Positions 33,503-41,349 of a DNA stretch of 41,349 nucleotides are shown here, in pieces. Under the pieces are notes generated by a model, which worked only from the letters and a program-made list of their open reading frames with translations, did no database searches and was not told where the DNA came from. The position numbers were made by a program, and so were the translations under genes. Origin of the DNA: an uncultured Anaerofilum sp. (lineage in GTDB: Bacteria; Bacillota; Clostridia; Oscillospirales; Ruminococcaceae). Positions within the stretch are counted from its first letter, which is position 1. Each line of letters opens with the position of its first letter. Where the stretch lies: contig CALWZC010000020.1 of NCBI GenBank assembly GCA_944385935.1, forward strand, positions 1 through 41,349, given 5' to 3'.

Positions 33503-36500
33503 TTATTTCAGCGTGATTCCATCGCAGTCCTTCATCATCGCAGTCAGGTAGCTTCTCATACGCTCCACATAAGCATCAATATCTTCCTGGCTCTCCAAAG
33601 TCTTTGCAGGGAATGCCATCTGACGGTACACGTTCTTAATCACCTTCTTTGGAACAGGCTTTTCTGGGGCATCCGGCTGTTTTTTCTCGACCAGCTTCGG
33701 CGGCTGCTTTGCAGTCTCAATGCGGTCACAGATGTCATCCTTGTAAGACCAAATCTGCGGAACTAGTCCGTCCAGCAGGGCAAGGCTCTGAAGCTCACTG
33801 ATTTTCTTTTTCTGCTGATTGAAGTAGACATCTGCTTTTCTTACCAGTTCAACGCAGTCTACATTACCGTCAGAAAGAGTATGAACCTCCGCCATACACT
33901 GACGAACAATTTCCAGCAGCTCAGCACGCTTAGCGTCCAATAGTCTGTCATGTCCCTCTCGGACTTGATTCATCAAACCATTGAGTTCTGGAATCTTACG
34001 GTAAATGTTTTTGTGGTCTTTTTCAAGCATGGTAATCAGGCGAATCTGGTCTAGTGCATCGTTGGCTTCTGTTTCTTTGCTGAGATAATGCAGATCGTTT
34101 CTCAGGTTGTCCTCCATCCTAACAGCTGCATCAAATATCTGTACCTGATTTTTGAAGAAGCCCTCAACACGCTGCATTTTTTCTTTATTGTCAAAGAGGT
34201 TATCTTCCTCTTTCAGAATCGCATTAATTAGGGCAATATTATCTTTCCGCTGGGAGAGAACTTTGTCCATTTGGTCAATGGAATCAGATACAACATTCAA
34301 ATCTGGATATTTATGGCCCTCATACCTGCCTTTCAATTCGACATAGTGGTCTTTCAGCTCGGTGAACTTCCGCACTACAAATGCCACCAAACCATCCTCA
34401 TCGTCTGGTACATCCATCACATCGAAATATTCACGCAGCAGCTCCTTGACAGCTCGCATTTTTGTGGCGGTAATCATCTGGCGTTTGCTAATGCTGGTTT
34501 TACCAATCTCGCTTTTTTTGCGGAGCATATCCGGCAGTTTCGGGTTATCTGGCTGAATGGTGGAGCCAGCATATTTGATTGTTACTTTCTGCTCATAAAT
34601 CAGACAAGCAACAACAGCAGCAATGTCAATTTCTTTCCATCCATAAGGAATTGTACTATAACGGCTTTGAATATCTGCCATGGAAGTTGGAAGATTTTTC
34701 ATTGCCTGCATTTCCAGATATTCTTCAATCTTGGTAGCCGCCCCACGATTTGGCTCCATACCATGTATGCTATTTTCCGCTCCACTCAGGATTTCAATAA
34801 TATCCGCATCCGTGTCAGCGTTCTTGTCGATTAGCGACAGTTCGCTGTACACATGGGATACCAGATATTCCAAAGCTTGATCAATCTTGCTCTTGGCATT
34901 TCCACCTTTGAGTTCGAGATGTTCACCATCTGCATAAAACTGAGCAGATTCAATGGCTTTCACCAAATCTTCCATAGCAGTCTGTTCATACTTGGTGGCT
35001 TCTTCCTGTTGGTCACGGATAATATCCTGAACTGCCTTCGGGAGCTGGTTCACATTACATTGTTTGACATACTTACGAATCTTCATGGCACTTTCCAAAG
35101 ACTCATAATATGGAGTATTAGACAGCACAACAATGGCTTCTCTGCCCTTGGAATCGGTCATCAACCGCAGTTCTGATTTCTCTGTATTGTCTGTTGCAAC
35201 TGTCAGGAAACGCAGGCGCATACCGCCAGTAATACTGCCAACCGTAATGCCATCCACCATCTGGTCAAAGAAAAAGTCATATTCTCCATAGCGATATTTC
35301 TTAGTGGCAAAAATATCTCCAAAAATCATTTGACCAATACGTTCCACAATAGAAGCGGTATCTACTGTCGTATTTTTGATTTCTCTCTGAATATCCTGTT
35401 CTTCATCTGTCAGAAAGTTGTAAACATCTCCGGTTCTACCAATATAGTTCTGGCTCATCAGGCGATTCAGACATCCACGAACAATTTCACGCATTGTGAT
35501 CTTGTCCATACGAATATCATCCGCCATCAGGATCACAATATTATCCAGGTTAGCAGGAATGTCATCAATATAGCGAATCAGGTAAAGCAACTTCAGAACA
35601 TCTACATCTTGTACTTCGATGCCATCACTATTGTCCGCAGCTTTCTGACAACGTTCAATCACTCGACGGATAGAGCTGTCTAAAAAGGTATGTACAGTAT
35701 CATAAAAACAGAAGAAAGGTACAAGTGCATTCTCGTCCTTTTCCTGAATCTTCTGGGTTGCTTCCTGAAAACCGGAGAGCATGGAACGCTCACCACCGGA
35801 CAAGTGCTTACCAGAGTTGCCATGCTTGCGAATTTCTGCAAAAACCTTCTGCATGATGATGAATTGATAAGGTACAAATGGGAAGTTCACAGCAAATTCT
35901 TTGGAACCAGTATAACCCTTAATATCCAAAATGGAGTTTGTAAAGCTAAACAAATTACGGAGTACAGAATCATTCTTTTCATAAACAGCTTCCAGCTTAG
36001 ACTCTGCTTCATGATTCTTTTTTAGAATACGCTTCTGAATGACTTCATCCACAGAGGAAGAAGAAAGGCTCAGACGGGTTTTGAATCGAGCCTGAATACG
36101 TGAGAATTCATCAGCACGAACCTTGATGATTTCATCAATGGCTTCCTGTCCGGTGCAGACAACCCATACTTTTCCACCACACTCACTGCCAATTTTCTCA
36201 ACAAGAGATTGTAGATTCAAAAGCATATCAGTATCTGTACCCACATACTGACCCACTTCATCCACCATGAATAGGAGACGGAAGTTATCAGGCTTAGTCT
36301 TTAGGTAATCGCTCATATCTTCTACAAGCTGAGCGATAGAAAATTCGGTGGTAGACTTGTCATTGAACCAAGCCTTTGCATCTTCTTCGCTCATATCCAG
36401 AACTTCCATCAGAGTAGGGACAATGAATTTGCCGTTAAAGGCAAACGCCTTGCGAGAATCTACCCAAGGTATCCCTTTCTTTTCTTCAAAGACACGGCGG

Positions 36501-37039
36501 AACTGTTCTGTCTTTCCTTGCTGGTCGATGTACTGTTCCAGCTTGACAACTTTCAGGTTATCACCGAAGAAACCTAAATGATTGTAGAAGGTCTTAGCAA
36601 ATACACGCAGTACAGCTGTCTTGTCTTTATTGATGGAACCCTCAATATCAATGTTAAACAGAATGGTCTCCGTTTTTACCTTCGTGGAACGGTCAATCTG
36701 CATATAGGTTGCAGGATCATCCTCAAATTTCTTACGGAACCGCTCTACGCTATGAATTCCATTTACTTCTTTGTTCTCCAGTAGGTAAGACAGCATTTTT
36801 AAGAAATGAGATTTACCGCTTCCAAAGAAACCAGAAATCCAAACACCAATATCAGCAGTCGGCTCATCAAGAGCATCACTGTAATAATTAAAAAAGGTAA
36901 TGAAGTGTTTCTTTAATTCTTTTGTAATAACATACTCATTTAATTCCTGCTCGATAACATCATCAGCAGCCTGGTCTACTTTGATAACACCATTGATTTT
37001 TCGGTTGATATTATCAGCAAACATATCACGAATAATCAC
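33503..37039 (-). CDS. brxC: BREX P-loop ATPase BrxC
   Basis: 1178-aa protein, the normal length for BrxC/PglY. Walker A GFFGSGKSH (residues 70-78), Walker B LLFMVDEVGQYVG (about 255) and the conserved N-terminal MFADNINRKINGVIKVDQ are present. Large helical regions follow. BrxC is essential for BREX methylation and defence and is thought to act as an ATP-dependent scaffold or switch with BrxB, PglX and PglZ. The start is GTG 37039 with AAGGGGG 8 nt upstream; ATG at residue 6 is the next option. It begins 12 nt after brxB. Confidence 0.96.
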   Translation of the reverse strand: MIIRDMFADNINRKINGVIKVDQAADDVIEQELNEYVITKELKKHFITFFNYYSDALDEPTADIGVWISGFFGSGKSHFLKMLSYLLENKEVNGIHSVERFRKKFEDDPATYMQIDRSTKVKTETILFNIDIEGSINKDKTAVLRVFAKTFYNHLGFFGDNLKVVKLEQYIDQQGKTEQFRRVFEEKKGIPWVDSRKAFAFNGKFIVPTLMEVLDMSEEDAKAWFNDKSTTEFSIAQLVEDMSDYLKTKPDNFRLLFMVDEVGQYVGTDTDMLLNLQSLVEKIGSECGGKVWVVCTGQEAIDEIIKVRADEFSRIQARFKTRLSLSSSSVDEVIQKRILKKNHEAESKLEAVYEKNDSVLRNLFSFTNSILDIKGYTGSKEFAVNFPFVPYQFIIMQKVFAEIRKHGNSGKHLSGGERSMLSGFQEATQKIQEKDENALVPFFCFYDTVHTFLDSSIRRVIERCQKAADNSDGIEVQDVDVLKLLYLIRYIDDIPANLDNIVILMADDIRMDKITMREIVRGCLNRLMSQNYIGRTGDVYNFLTDEEQDIQREIKNTTVDTASIVERIGQMIFGDIFATKKYRYGEYDFFFDQMVDGITVGSITGGMRLRFLTVATDNTEKSELRLMTDSKGREAIVVLSNTPYYESLESAMKIRKYVKQCNVNQLPKAVQDIIRDQQEEATKYEQTAMEDLVKAIESAQFYADGEHLELKGGNAKSKIDQALEYLVSHVYSELSLIDKNADTDADIIEILSGAENSIHGMEPNRGAATKIEEYLEMQAMKNLPTSMADIQSRYSTIPYGWKEIDIAAVVACLIYEQKVTIKYAGSTIQPDNPKLPDMLRKKSEIGKTSISKRQMITATKMRAVKELLREYFDVMDVPDDEDGLVAFVVRKFTELKDHYVELKGRYEGHKYPDLNVVSDSIDQMDKVLSQRKDNIALINAILKEEDNLFDNKEKMQRVEGFFKNQVQIFDAAVRMEDNLRNDLHYLSKETEANDALDQIRLITMLEKDHKNIYRKIPELNGLMNQVREGHDRLLDAKRAELLEIVRQCMAEVHTLSDGNVDCVELVRKADVYFNQQKKKISELQSLALLDGLVPQIWSYKDDICDRIETAKQPPKLVEKKQPDAPEKPVPKKVIKNVYRQMAFPAKTLESQEDIDAYVERMRSYLTAMMKDCDGITLK

Positions 37040-37051
37040 AATCGTACCCCC

Positions 37052-37609
37052 TTATACAACATTGAACGCCCTATAATAATCGTTGGGCTGTAATCTGTTA
37101 AATAACTTTACATGGCGACCATCAAACTCACCCGGATACATCACCAAAATAGGGACATCTGAAAAATGAGGTTGTAGAGCTTCCAGCAGAGCATGGATTC
37201 TCATAAATGGAAAAACCTCGCCCACACCAGTGAGCATTAGCACATCGCCACATTCAGACGGCTCAAACTGCATTTTTTCAATAAATTCGCCCTCACCAAT
37301 AGCAGAGTGCAGCTGTTCCAAAAGAAAAATGCTTCCATCCGCCGCTTCCATATCGGGAATCGCATCTGTGATGCCCATGTCCTCACAAATGGAGAGAAAA
37401 ATCTGATACAGATTACAAATTCTCAATCGGCAGGACAGAGAATGATCTGTTTCCATCTGCTGGGTAAAATGGCGAACTGCCATTTCATCTTCTGGATCAT
37501 AACAAAAGATACAAATGTTCACCTCATTGCTAAGTCCCTTGCCTTTCAAAAACTCAGGTTCTTGTATCAGTGTTCTGACTTTATCTAATCGCTCCTCAAT
37601 ATTGCCCAT
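37052..37609 (-). CDS. brxB: BREX protein BrxB (DUF1788)
   Basis: 185-aa cytoplasmic protein, the standard size for DUF1788/BrxB. Family features include an N-terminal helical start (NIEERLDKVRTLIQEPEFL) and the C-terminal pattern PILVMYPGEFDGRHVKLFN. Its biochemical role is unknown; in studied type 1 systems it is needed for methylation and defence. ATG 37609 follows AAGGAGG by about 12 nt, rather far, but no nearer start exists. Confidence 0.93.
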   Translation of the reverse strand: MGNIEERLDKVRTLIQEPEFLKGKGLSNEVNICIFCYDPEDEMAVRHFTQQMETDHSLSCRLRICNLYQIFLSICEDMGITDAIPDMEAADGSIFLLEQLHSAIGEGEFIEKMQFEPSECGDVLMLTGVGEVFPFMRIHALLEALQPHFSDVPILVMYPGEFDGRHVKLFNRLQPNDYYRAFNVV

Positions 37610-37626
37610 GTATCTGTGTATCCTCC

Positions 37627-38232
37627 TTATAAAAAGCAGTTGAAAGCTGGTAAAACCATCAAGTCACCATGACTTCTGATGGCATTTTCCAAAATCGGGT
37701 GTAAGTACACCGGATTCAAATGATCTGTACGCACATCATCCAGATACTCATTCTCTACAAGTACTTTTGCAAGCACCTGTTTGAGTTTTCTGATCGTATT
37801 TTCGCTCCATGAAGCCACTGCATCATTTTGTTCCTGCAACCTCATAAAGTAGGTGTTCAGATCTATTTTACCGAAGGAGTTGTCCTGTAATCTGTACTTC
37901 TCACCAATAACAGTCAACATAAATTCCCATACCAGTCGGCTTTGTTTCATCATTGCATATAGGCAAATCTGCTTAGCCACATCTGATGGTTGTTGTGCGA
38001 TTGCTTCTACCAAATCCTTATCATTCATAGCTGCCAATCTTTTTAAGCAAGCCTTTGCTATTCTGGCAACTGACTTTTCTGTTGGATACTGAAAAAGATT
38101 ATCTTTCATGATTTGAGCAACAACATCATTTTCATTCAAACCACTGCTCAACAATTTTGCTGTTGTTCGCATCTCATAAAACAAGAACTGCTCTCTCGTC
38201 AAAGATGCGATATATGGATATGTATTATCCAT
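37627..38232 (-). CDS. brxA: BREX protein BrxA (DUF1819)
   Basis: 201-aa helical protein of the DUF1819 family, shown in other systems to be a DNA-binding fold related to NusB. Motifs such as LNENDVVAQIMKDNLFQYPT and ARIAKACLKRL fit. GGAGG precedes ATG 38232 with 5-6 nt spacing. First structural gene of the BREX operon, 11 nt behind the XRE regulator. Confidence 0.93.
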   Translation of the reverse strand: MDNTYPYIASLTREQFLFYEMRTTAKLLSSGLNENDVVAQIMKDNLFQYPTEKSVARIAKACLKRLAAMNDKDLVEAIAQQPSDVAKQICLYAMMKQSRLVWEFMLTVIGEKYRLQDNSFGKIDLNTYFMRLQEQNDAVASWSENTIRKLKQVLAKVLVENEYLDDVRTDHLNPVYLHPILENAIRSHGDLMVLPAFNCFL

Positions 38233-38243
38233 AAAAATCCTCC

Positions 38244-38462
38244 TTATGCTCGTTCTCTAGTTTCAGGAAGGATTTCCATTATGTCATCTACTGTACAGTT
38301 CAACTTTCTACAAATTCTCACTAAAATCTCCATCGACACAAACTCATTTCTTGAAAGTTTTGCCAAAGTATTTGTACTGATTCCAACTTCCTTTGCAAAT
38401 TCAGTTTTGTTCCATTCTTTATCAATCAACATCTTAAAGAGTTTATTGTAGGTTACATCCAT
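38244..38462 (-). CDS. XRE-family regulator of the BREX operon
   Basis: 72-aa Cro/CI-type helix-turn-helix protein (NKTEFAKEVGISTNTLAKLSRNEFVSMEILVRIC, about residues 17-50). ATG 38462 is preferred because GGAGG lies 8 nt upstream; the longer frame to 38549 lacks a ribosome site. It is the first gene of the operon, so it is well placed to regulate BREX and itself, limiting a system whose methylation and restriction must be balanced. Repeated ATTTAGGGAAAT motifs upstream are candidate binding sites. Confidence 0.88.
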   Translation of the reverse strand: MDVTYNKLFKMLIDKEWNKTEFAKEVGISTNTLAKLSRNEFVSMEILVRICRKLNCTVDDIMEILPETRERA

Positions 38463-38560
38463 TTCATTTCCTCCTACTAATCTATCGTGTTCTATATAAA
38501 CAAAAAGTGTTTTATATTGTATTGTACCACAGTTTTGCAATATGCTCAAATTTTTTTGTG

Positions 38561-38620
38561 ATTTAGGGAAATTAACTCTCCTAATACAAATATAAATTCC
38601 CTATTTAGGGAAATATTTGT
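38561..38620. promoter_or_regulatory. Candidate operator repeats upstream of BREX
   Basis: ATTTAGGGAAAT occurs at 38561-38572 and 38603-38614. An inverted ATTCCCTA lies at 38597-38604, inside an imperfect palindrome with outer arms ACAAATA (38586-38592) and TATTTGT (38614-38620). Position is 100-160 nt upstream of the regulator start. The repeats may bind the XRE protein or another factor. Confidence 0.5.
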
Positions 38621-38775
38621 TTATACTAAAGGCTAATGAAGAATTTAGACCTTTTTTATGACCTTACAACTTGGCAACCTGCTAATAGGGTCAATCCCTA
38701 AAAAAGAAAATATAGGAATCAGAAAATGGGTATGATAAAATAGACCTGCAATAAAATGAAGATTGCAGATCAGGG

Positions 38776-38847
38776 GCATCACGACACTGCGGTGTCGTGA
38801 TGCTTATAACAGGAACATACTGTTGTACACCATGTTCCTGTTATAAG
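38776..38847. repeat. Two adjoining perfect hairpins beside the IS110 remnant
   Basis: GCATCACGACAC (38776-38787) pairs with GTGTCGTGATGC (38792-38803) across a 4-nt loop. CTTATAACAGGAACAT (38803-38818) pairs with ATGTTCCTGTTATAAG (38832-38847) across a 13-nt loop. They lie just beyond the IS110 transposase stop. No T-tract follows, so they are not ordinary terminators. A link to IS110-type non-coding RNA or element ends is possible but unproven. The rest of 38463-38859 holds no gene. Confidence 0.7.
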
Positions 38848-38859
38848 CCGAATGCTCCA

Positions 38860-39171
38860 TTATAAAGATTCCCTAACATTCAGATATTCTTTTACCTTGG
38901 CATAATAGATTCGTAAAAATTTTGCAGCTCCAGCCACAGTGTAGACATAGTAATGCTTCCCTTCCGCCCGTTTCTTATCCATAAAACAGAATATAGGGTT
39001 CTCCCTATTCTCTCGCATGAAAATCCCAGAAGAGATCTCAAACAGCACGTTCCGCAAGTTAGGTGAACCACGCTTGGAAACATGGCGTTTCTTTGCATCA
39101 AATGTACCAGACTGGTATGGGGATGCATCTACACTGGCATAAGCGACCAGCGCACCCCTGAACTCAACCAG
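38860..39171 (-). pseudogene. IS110-family transposase C-terminal fragment
   Basis: ALVAYASVDASPYQSGTF, then KRHVSKRGSPNLRNVLFE and KKRAEGKHYYVYTVAGAAKF, matches the C-terminal transposase_20 domain with the conserved Ser (YQSG) used by IS110 enzymes. The N-terminal RuvC-like DEDD domain is absent. Upstream sequence in the same frame is unrelated. Confidence 0.85.
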
Positions 39172-39240
39172 TAAAAACTGAAAGTAGACAAAACGCCCTC
39201 TGATATAGGAAAATAGAAGTACTACATCTGGGGATATTTT

Positions 39241-39620
39241 AATGGCTAGAAAATATGAAAAAGTAAAAGGCACTTCTTCCTGTAATTCAGCAGATGGTAC
39301 AACTTTACAACAGCAGAAAACCAACAGGGGAACTTATCAAAGTATACAGCACACGGAAACTAAAAGTAGAACTTGCCAAGCTTGGTCATTGTGTTTCCCG
39401 ACGTAGAATTGGGCGCATTATGGCTAAAAAACGGACTGATTTTCGTTTATACAGCCAAGAAGTATTACTCTTAGTCCATAGTGAATCATGAGGATGTGCC
39501 AATCTGGTAAATCCACAATTTGACCAAAAACAGCAGTATGAAGTGCTTGTCAGCGATTTGACCTATGACCTATGTTCGGGTTGTCGGCCAGTGGAACTAT
39601 AGAACAGTGACACAGCATCA
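39241..39620 (+). pseudogene. IS3-family remnant (OrfA and OrfB pieces)
   Basis: OrfA is reduced to QQMVQLYNSRKPTGELIK. After a deletion, OrfB pieces follow: STRKLKVELAKLGHCVSRRR then IGRIMAKK; in another frame VYTAKKYYS; then NLVNPQFDQKQQYEVLVSDL and, frameshifted again, YVRVVGQWNY. At least three frameshifts or stops. Closely related to the OrfA at 21766-22054. Confidence 0.85.
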
Positions 39621-39634
39621 AGATATTTTATGAG

Positions 39635-39859
39635 GTGAGAAAACTGAATTACAATGACATTGAATTGTTCATCCTAACTAACGAACCCACATTCCTTATT
39701 GAAGGAAAAGAGTATTCCGTTTGTTGCCCCAAGGCAGGCTCATTTTCTACTTGGGATTCTGATGGGAATACATATGATTATCCTAGCTTGGACACCCTTT
39801 TTGATAAGTGGATTGTTGGAGGAAAGCCATTTCGAGAGATTGCCCCAACTTTGATGTAA
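39635..39859 (+). CDS. Small hypothetical protein
   Basis: 74-aa acidic protein from GTG 39635 (no ATG near). The frame is clean: IELFILTNEPTFLIEGKEYS then GSFSTWDSDGNTYDYPSLDT and a natural-looking end, KPFREIAPTLM. The composition suggests a small alpha/beta protein. Size and acidity resemble immunity or antitoxin proteins, but no family is recognised. It may have lost its own start to the IS3 remnant just upstream. Confidence 0.5.
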   Translation: MRKLNYNDIELFILTNEPTFLIEGKEYSVCCPKAGSFSTWDSDGNTYDYPSLDTLFDKWIVGGKPFREIAPTLM

Positions 39860-40209
39860 CATAGCTGGCTCAAAGCACATAAAATTAAAACTCAACATTC
39901 GTAAAAACTGTAATTTTTCCATTAGTATAACAACTGTTTTGTGAAAAGAGCAAACCATTGTTTGACATTTTTCCAGCGAAAGTACAAAAGGCTTTTATTT
40001 GCCAACCTTTTTTACTTCTAAAAGAGTTGCCTTTCCAAGAGAACAAAATGTCGGGCTTTGGTGAAAAACTAGACAAGAATATCGCCTCTACCACAGCCGT
40101 TTTGGAGCTTGTAAAGCAGGAGGCCGCCTTATATTTTTATGATTTACAAAATACACATTCCAAAAAATCTACTTATATTGAAAAACATGTCTTTTTCATA
40201 AAAATAAAA

Positions 40210-40490
40210 AATTGGTATGCGAAAATGGTACAGCAGAGGCAAAATTAGGTACAAATTGATATGCGAAAAAATGCCACAATCGCATACTGATTTTATCAAT
40301 TTTTAATTTCTATTTTTCATATAAATATGGTACAATAAAGAGGGTAAAAAAGATATCACAAATGCATGCCTATTTTGCGATATCTTGCTTGATGAAAGGT
40401 ATCCATTTTTTCATCTTTTTAATTTAATTTTTTTGCTCACAAAAGCATACTGATTTATAGAAAACAACCATCACTATCGCATACCATTTT
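40210..40490. repeat. TATGCGA repeats near attR (possible integrase arm sites)
   Basis: TATGCGA occurs at 40216 and 40260, and its complement TCGCATA at 40280 and 40477. Longer relatives are TCGCATACTGATTTTAT (40280) and AAGCATACTGATTTAT (40443), and TTGGTATGCGAAAATGG (40213) mirrors TCGCATACCATTTT (40477). Such clustered direct and inverted repeats near an att site fit arm-type binding sites for an integrase or Xis. The interval 39860-40730 holds no convincing gene; a weak frame at 39958-40248 is not supported. Confidence 0.5.
40328..40420 (+). ncRNA. Possible small structured RNA near attR
   Basis: An extended -10 (TGGTACAAT, 40328-40336) is followed by an inverted repeat AAGATATCACAAA (40350-40362)/TTTGCGATATCTT (40374-40386) with one mismatch. 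Then GATGAAA (40391-40397)/TTTCATC (40409-40415) with a T-tract resembles a terminator. Together they would give an RNA of about 75-80 nt. No -35 and no known family. Confidence 0.3.
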
Positions 40491-40730
40491 TTATTGTAAT
40501 AATTATAAAAAATATCTGTTTAACGATAATTTTTAACACCATTTTGTACTTAATTGTATATTCAATTCTGTACCAAAACAACCATGAAACAACTGTCCAT
40601 ATAAATATCATATTGAATTCGTATTGAAAGAGCCTTTTTTATACCAAAAGCACGGAAAGTAAGCCAATGAAAAACGGCTTGTTTCTGTGCTTTTTTTGTG
40701 ATGCGTTCGTGCGTACCATATTTTTCATAA

Positions 40731-40817
40731 AATGGGGTTCAAGAGGCCGTGAGTTCGACTCTCGCCACTCGGACCAAAGCCATCAGTCTTTTGACTGGTG
40801 GCTTTTTTGTTGTTATA
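40731..40817. repeat. Right attachment site (87-bp direct repeat copy 2)
   Basis: Identical to 16326-16412. It contains 46 nt of tRNA-Pro 3' sequence (40731-40776) and the terminator, but no tRNA 5' half, so it is not a functional tRNA. Sequence to the right is host chromosome. Confidence 0.93.
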
Positions 40818-40952
40818 AGGTTATTTTTTAGATATATCATCATTTTTTAGCTGCTAGCACTTGCGCTACACAATTTTTAAAACATCCTAAAATTTCTAAA
40901 ATTGACTAAAATTGTTTCAAAATGTCCGACCAATGGCAGACTAAAATAAATA

Positions 40953-40983
40953 TCCCACATCCTACTTTTTGTAAGATGTGGGA
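40953..40983 (-). terminator. Terminator of the 89-aa gene
   Basis: TCCCACATC (40953-40961) pairs with GATGTGGGA (40975-40983), directly behind the stop of the minus-strand gene. The T-rich tail is weak. Confidence 0.6.
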
Positions 40984-40988
40984 AAGTG

Positions 40989-41258
40989 TTATCGCATTTT
41001 ATCCATGTACCATTGTATTTCATCTGCCTTTTGCATTGTAGCAGCCATCATAGCATCCGCTAAAACGGCTTTGTCGTTGGTCATTTCCATTGCTTTTTTC
41101 TTAGCTTCATGGAATTGACTCATTCTGCTTTTGGCCATGTCACAAAACCATTGTGCCCCTTTTTCGTTTTGGGCTGTTTTTTCTTGCTTTGCAAAATGAT
41201 AAAACATTTCTGCGTCACGCAGATTGTCAGTCATTACCCTTAATACTTTTTCAAGCAT
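40989..41258 (-). CDS. Hypothetical helical protein
   Basis: 89-aa protein, almost wholly alpha-helical, with many Met, Lys, Glu and Gln residues (MLEKVLRVMTDNLRDAEMFY and KKKAMEMTNDKAVLADAMMA). GAGAGG lies 9 nt before ATG 41258. No family is recognised. It belongs to the host flank beyond attR and ends at a hairpin, so it looks like a real single gene. Confidence 0.7.
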   Translation of the reverse strand: MLEKVLRVMTDNLRDAEMFYHFAKQEKTAQNEKGAQWFCDMAKSRMSQFHEAKKKAMEMTNDKAVLADAMMAATMQKADEIQWYMDKMR

Positions 41259-41293
41259 TTGTTCTTACCTCTCTATTACAATAAATTTGGACA

Positions 41294-41322
41294 GGAAAGC
41301 CGGGCAGCCAGTCCGGCTTTCC
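41294..41322. terminator. Perfect inverted repeat at the right edge
   Basis: GGAAAGCCGG (41294-41303) pairs with CCGGCTTTCC (41313-41322). It lies upstream of the 89-aa gene and probably terminates whatever gene lies beyond the window. No T-tract is visible, so the call is tentative. Confidence 0.5.
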
Positions 41323-41349
41323 CTCCATCTCGAGCCTAAGCTACAATAA

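Larger units (their letters stand above)
16326..40817. mobile_element. tRNA-Pro-integrated genomic island carrying BREX
   Basis: About 24.4 kb bounded by perfect 87-bp repeats. Contents are a tyrosine recombinase next to attL, cargo, relics of xis/int and mobilisation genes, and the BREX/PtuAB operon. Both integrases and the relaxase are broken, so it is probably stranded unless helped in trans. Multiple IS fragments show that it has been eroding for some time. Confidence 0.88.

Noticed and set aside
39958-40248. 96-codon plus-strand frame near attR
   Set aside because: TTG start without ribosome site, AT-driven composition at the end and no recognisable family; left as non-coding.
40210-40490. 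CRISPR array
   Set aside because: Repeats are 7-17 nt, in both orientations and irregularly spaced; no cas genes are present.
40731-40776. Second tRNA-Pro at the right end
   Set aside because: Only the 3' 46 nt are present; the acceptor 5' strand and D arm are missing. It is part of attR.

Overview
The window looks like chromosome from a mid-to-low G+C anaerobic Firmicute, most likely a gut Clostridia member. The evidence is strong AGGAGG-type ribosome sites, a Clostridia-style UPF0237/UPF0210 pair, a huge surface glycosidase with a Pro/Thr linker, and IS3, IS110 and IS256 relics. The genus cannot be named from sequence alone.

Host part (1-16325). A minus-strand operon (lrp-like regulator, aminotransferase, DUF362 ferredoxin-like protein, ispE) is tightly coupled by TGATG and ATGA overlaps. 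Divergent to it lie an ACT-domain protein, a UPF0210/PFL protein and a DUF378 membrane protein. A 6.9-kb gene then encodes a 2307-residue cell-surface family-2 glycosidase. Upstream of it is a 2.8-kb graveyard of a sugar-sensing system: a lipoprotein stub, an AraC-type response regulator, a cache/HAMP histidine kinase, a periplasmic-binding-like sensor and an MglB-like protein. All are broken by stops, frameshifts and internal deletions, while the glycosidase is intact.

Integrated element (about 16326-40817). A tRNA-Pro(GGG) gene with a consensus promoter carries the insertion. Its last 46 nt plus its terminator recur as a perfect 87-bp direct repeat 24.4 kb away, so the interval is a tRNA-integrated genomic island. 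Next to the left repeat is a frameshifted tyrosine recombinase, then a two-gene cargo cassette of unknown function with its own promoter. After that come a decayed xis/int module, an XRE repressor with a palindromic operator, a type III restriction fragment fused to an IS3 remnant, relics of a mobilisation module (MobA/MobL relaxase, DUF3847, possible oriT), an IS256 fragment and an IS3 end.

The right half is one long minus-strand defence operon: XRE regulator, brxA, brxB, brxC, a small membrane protein split at an in-frame A AAA AAC heptamer, pglX, a PtuA-like ATPase, a PtuB-like HNH nuclease, pglZ and a brxL stub. This is a BREX type 1 system with a nested Septu-like (PtuAB) pair between pglX and pglZ. 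Its brxL is cut after about 50 residues by the end of an IS3-family element. Right of the operon are perfect hairpins, IS110 and IS3 relics, a small orphan gene and an AT-rich zone of repeated TATGCGA motifs next to the right att copy.

The most interesting points are the nested BREX/PtuAB operon without BrxL, the possible programmed frameshift inside it, the clean att boundaries with a dead integrase, and selective decay of the glycosidase's putative sensory system.
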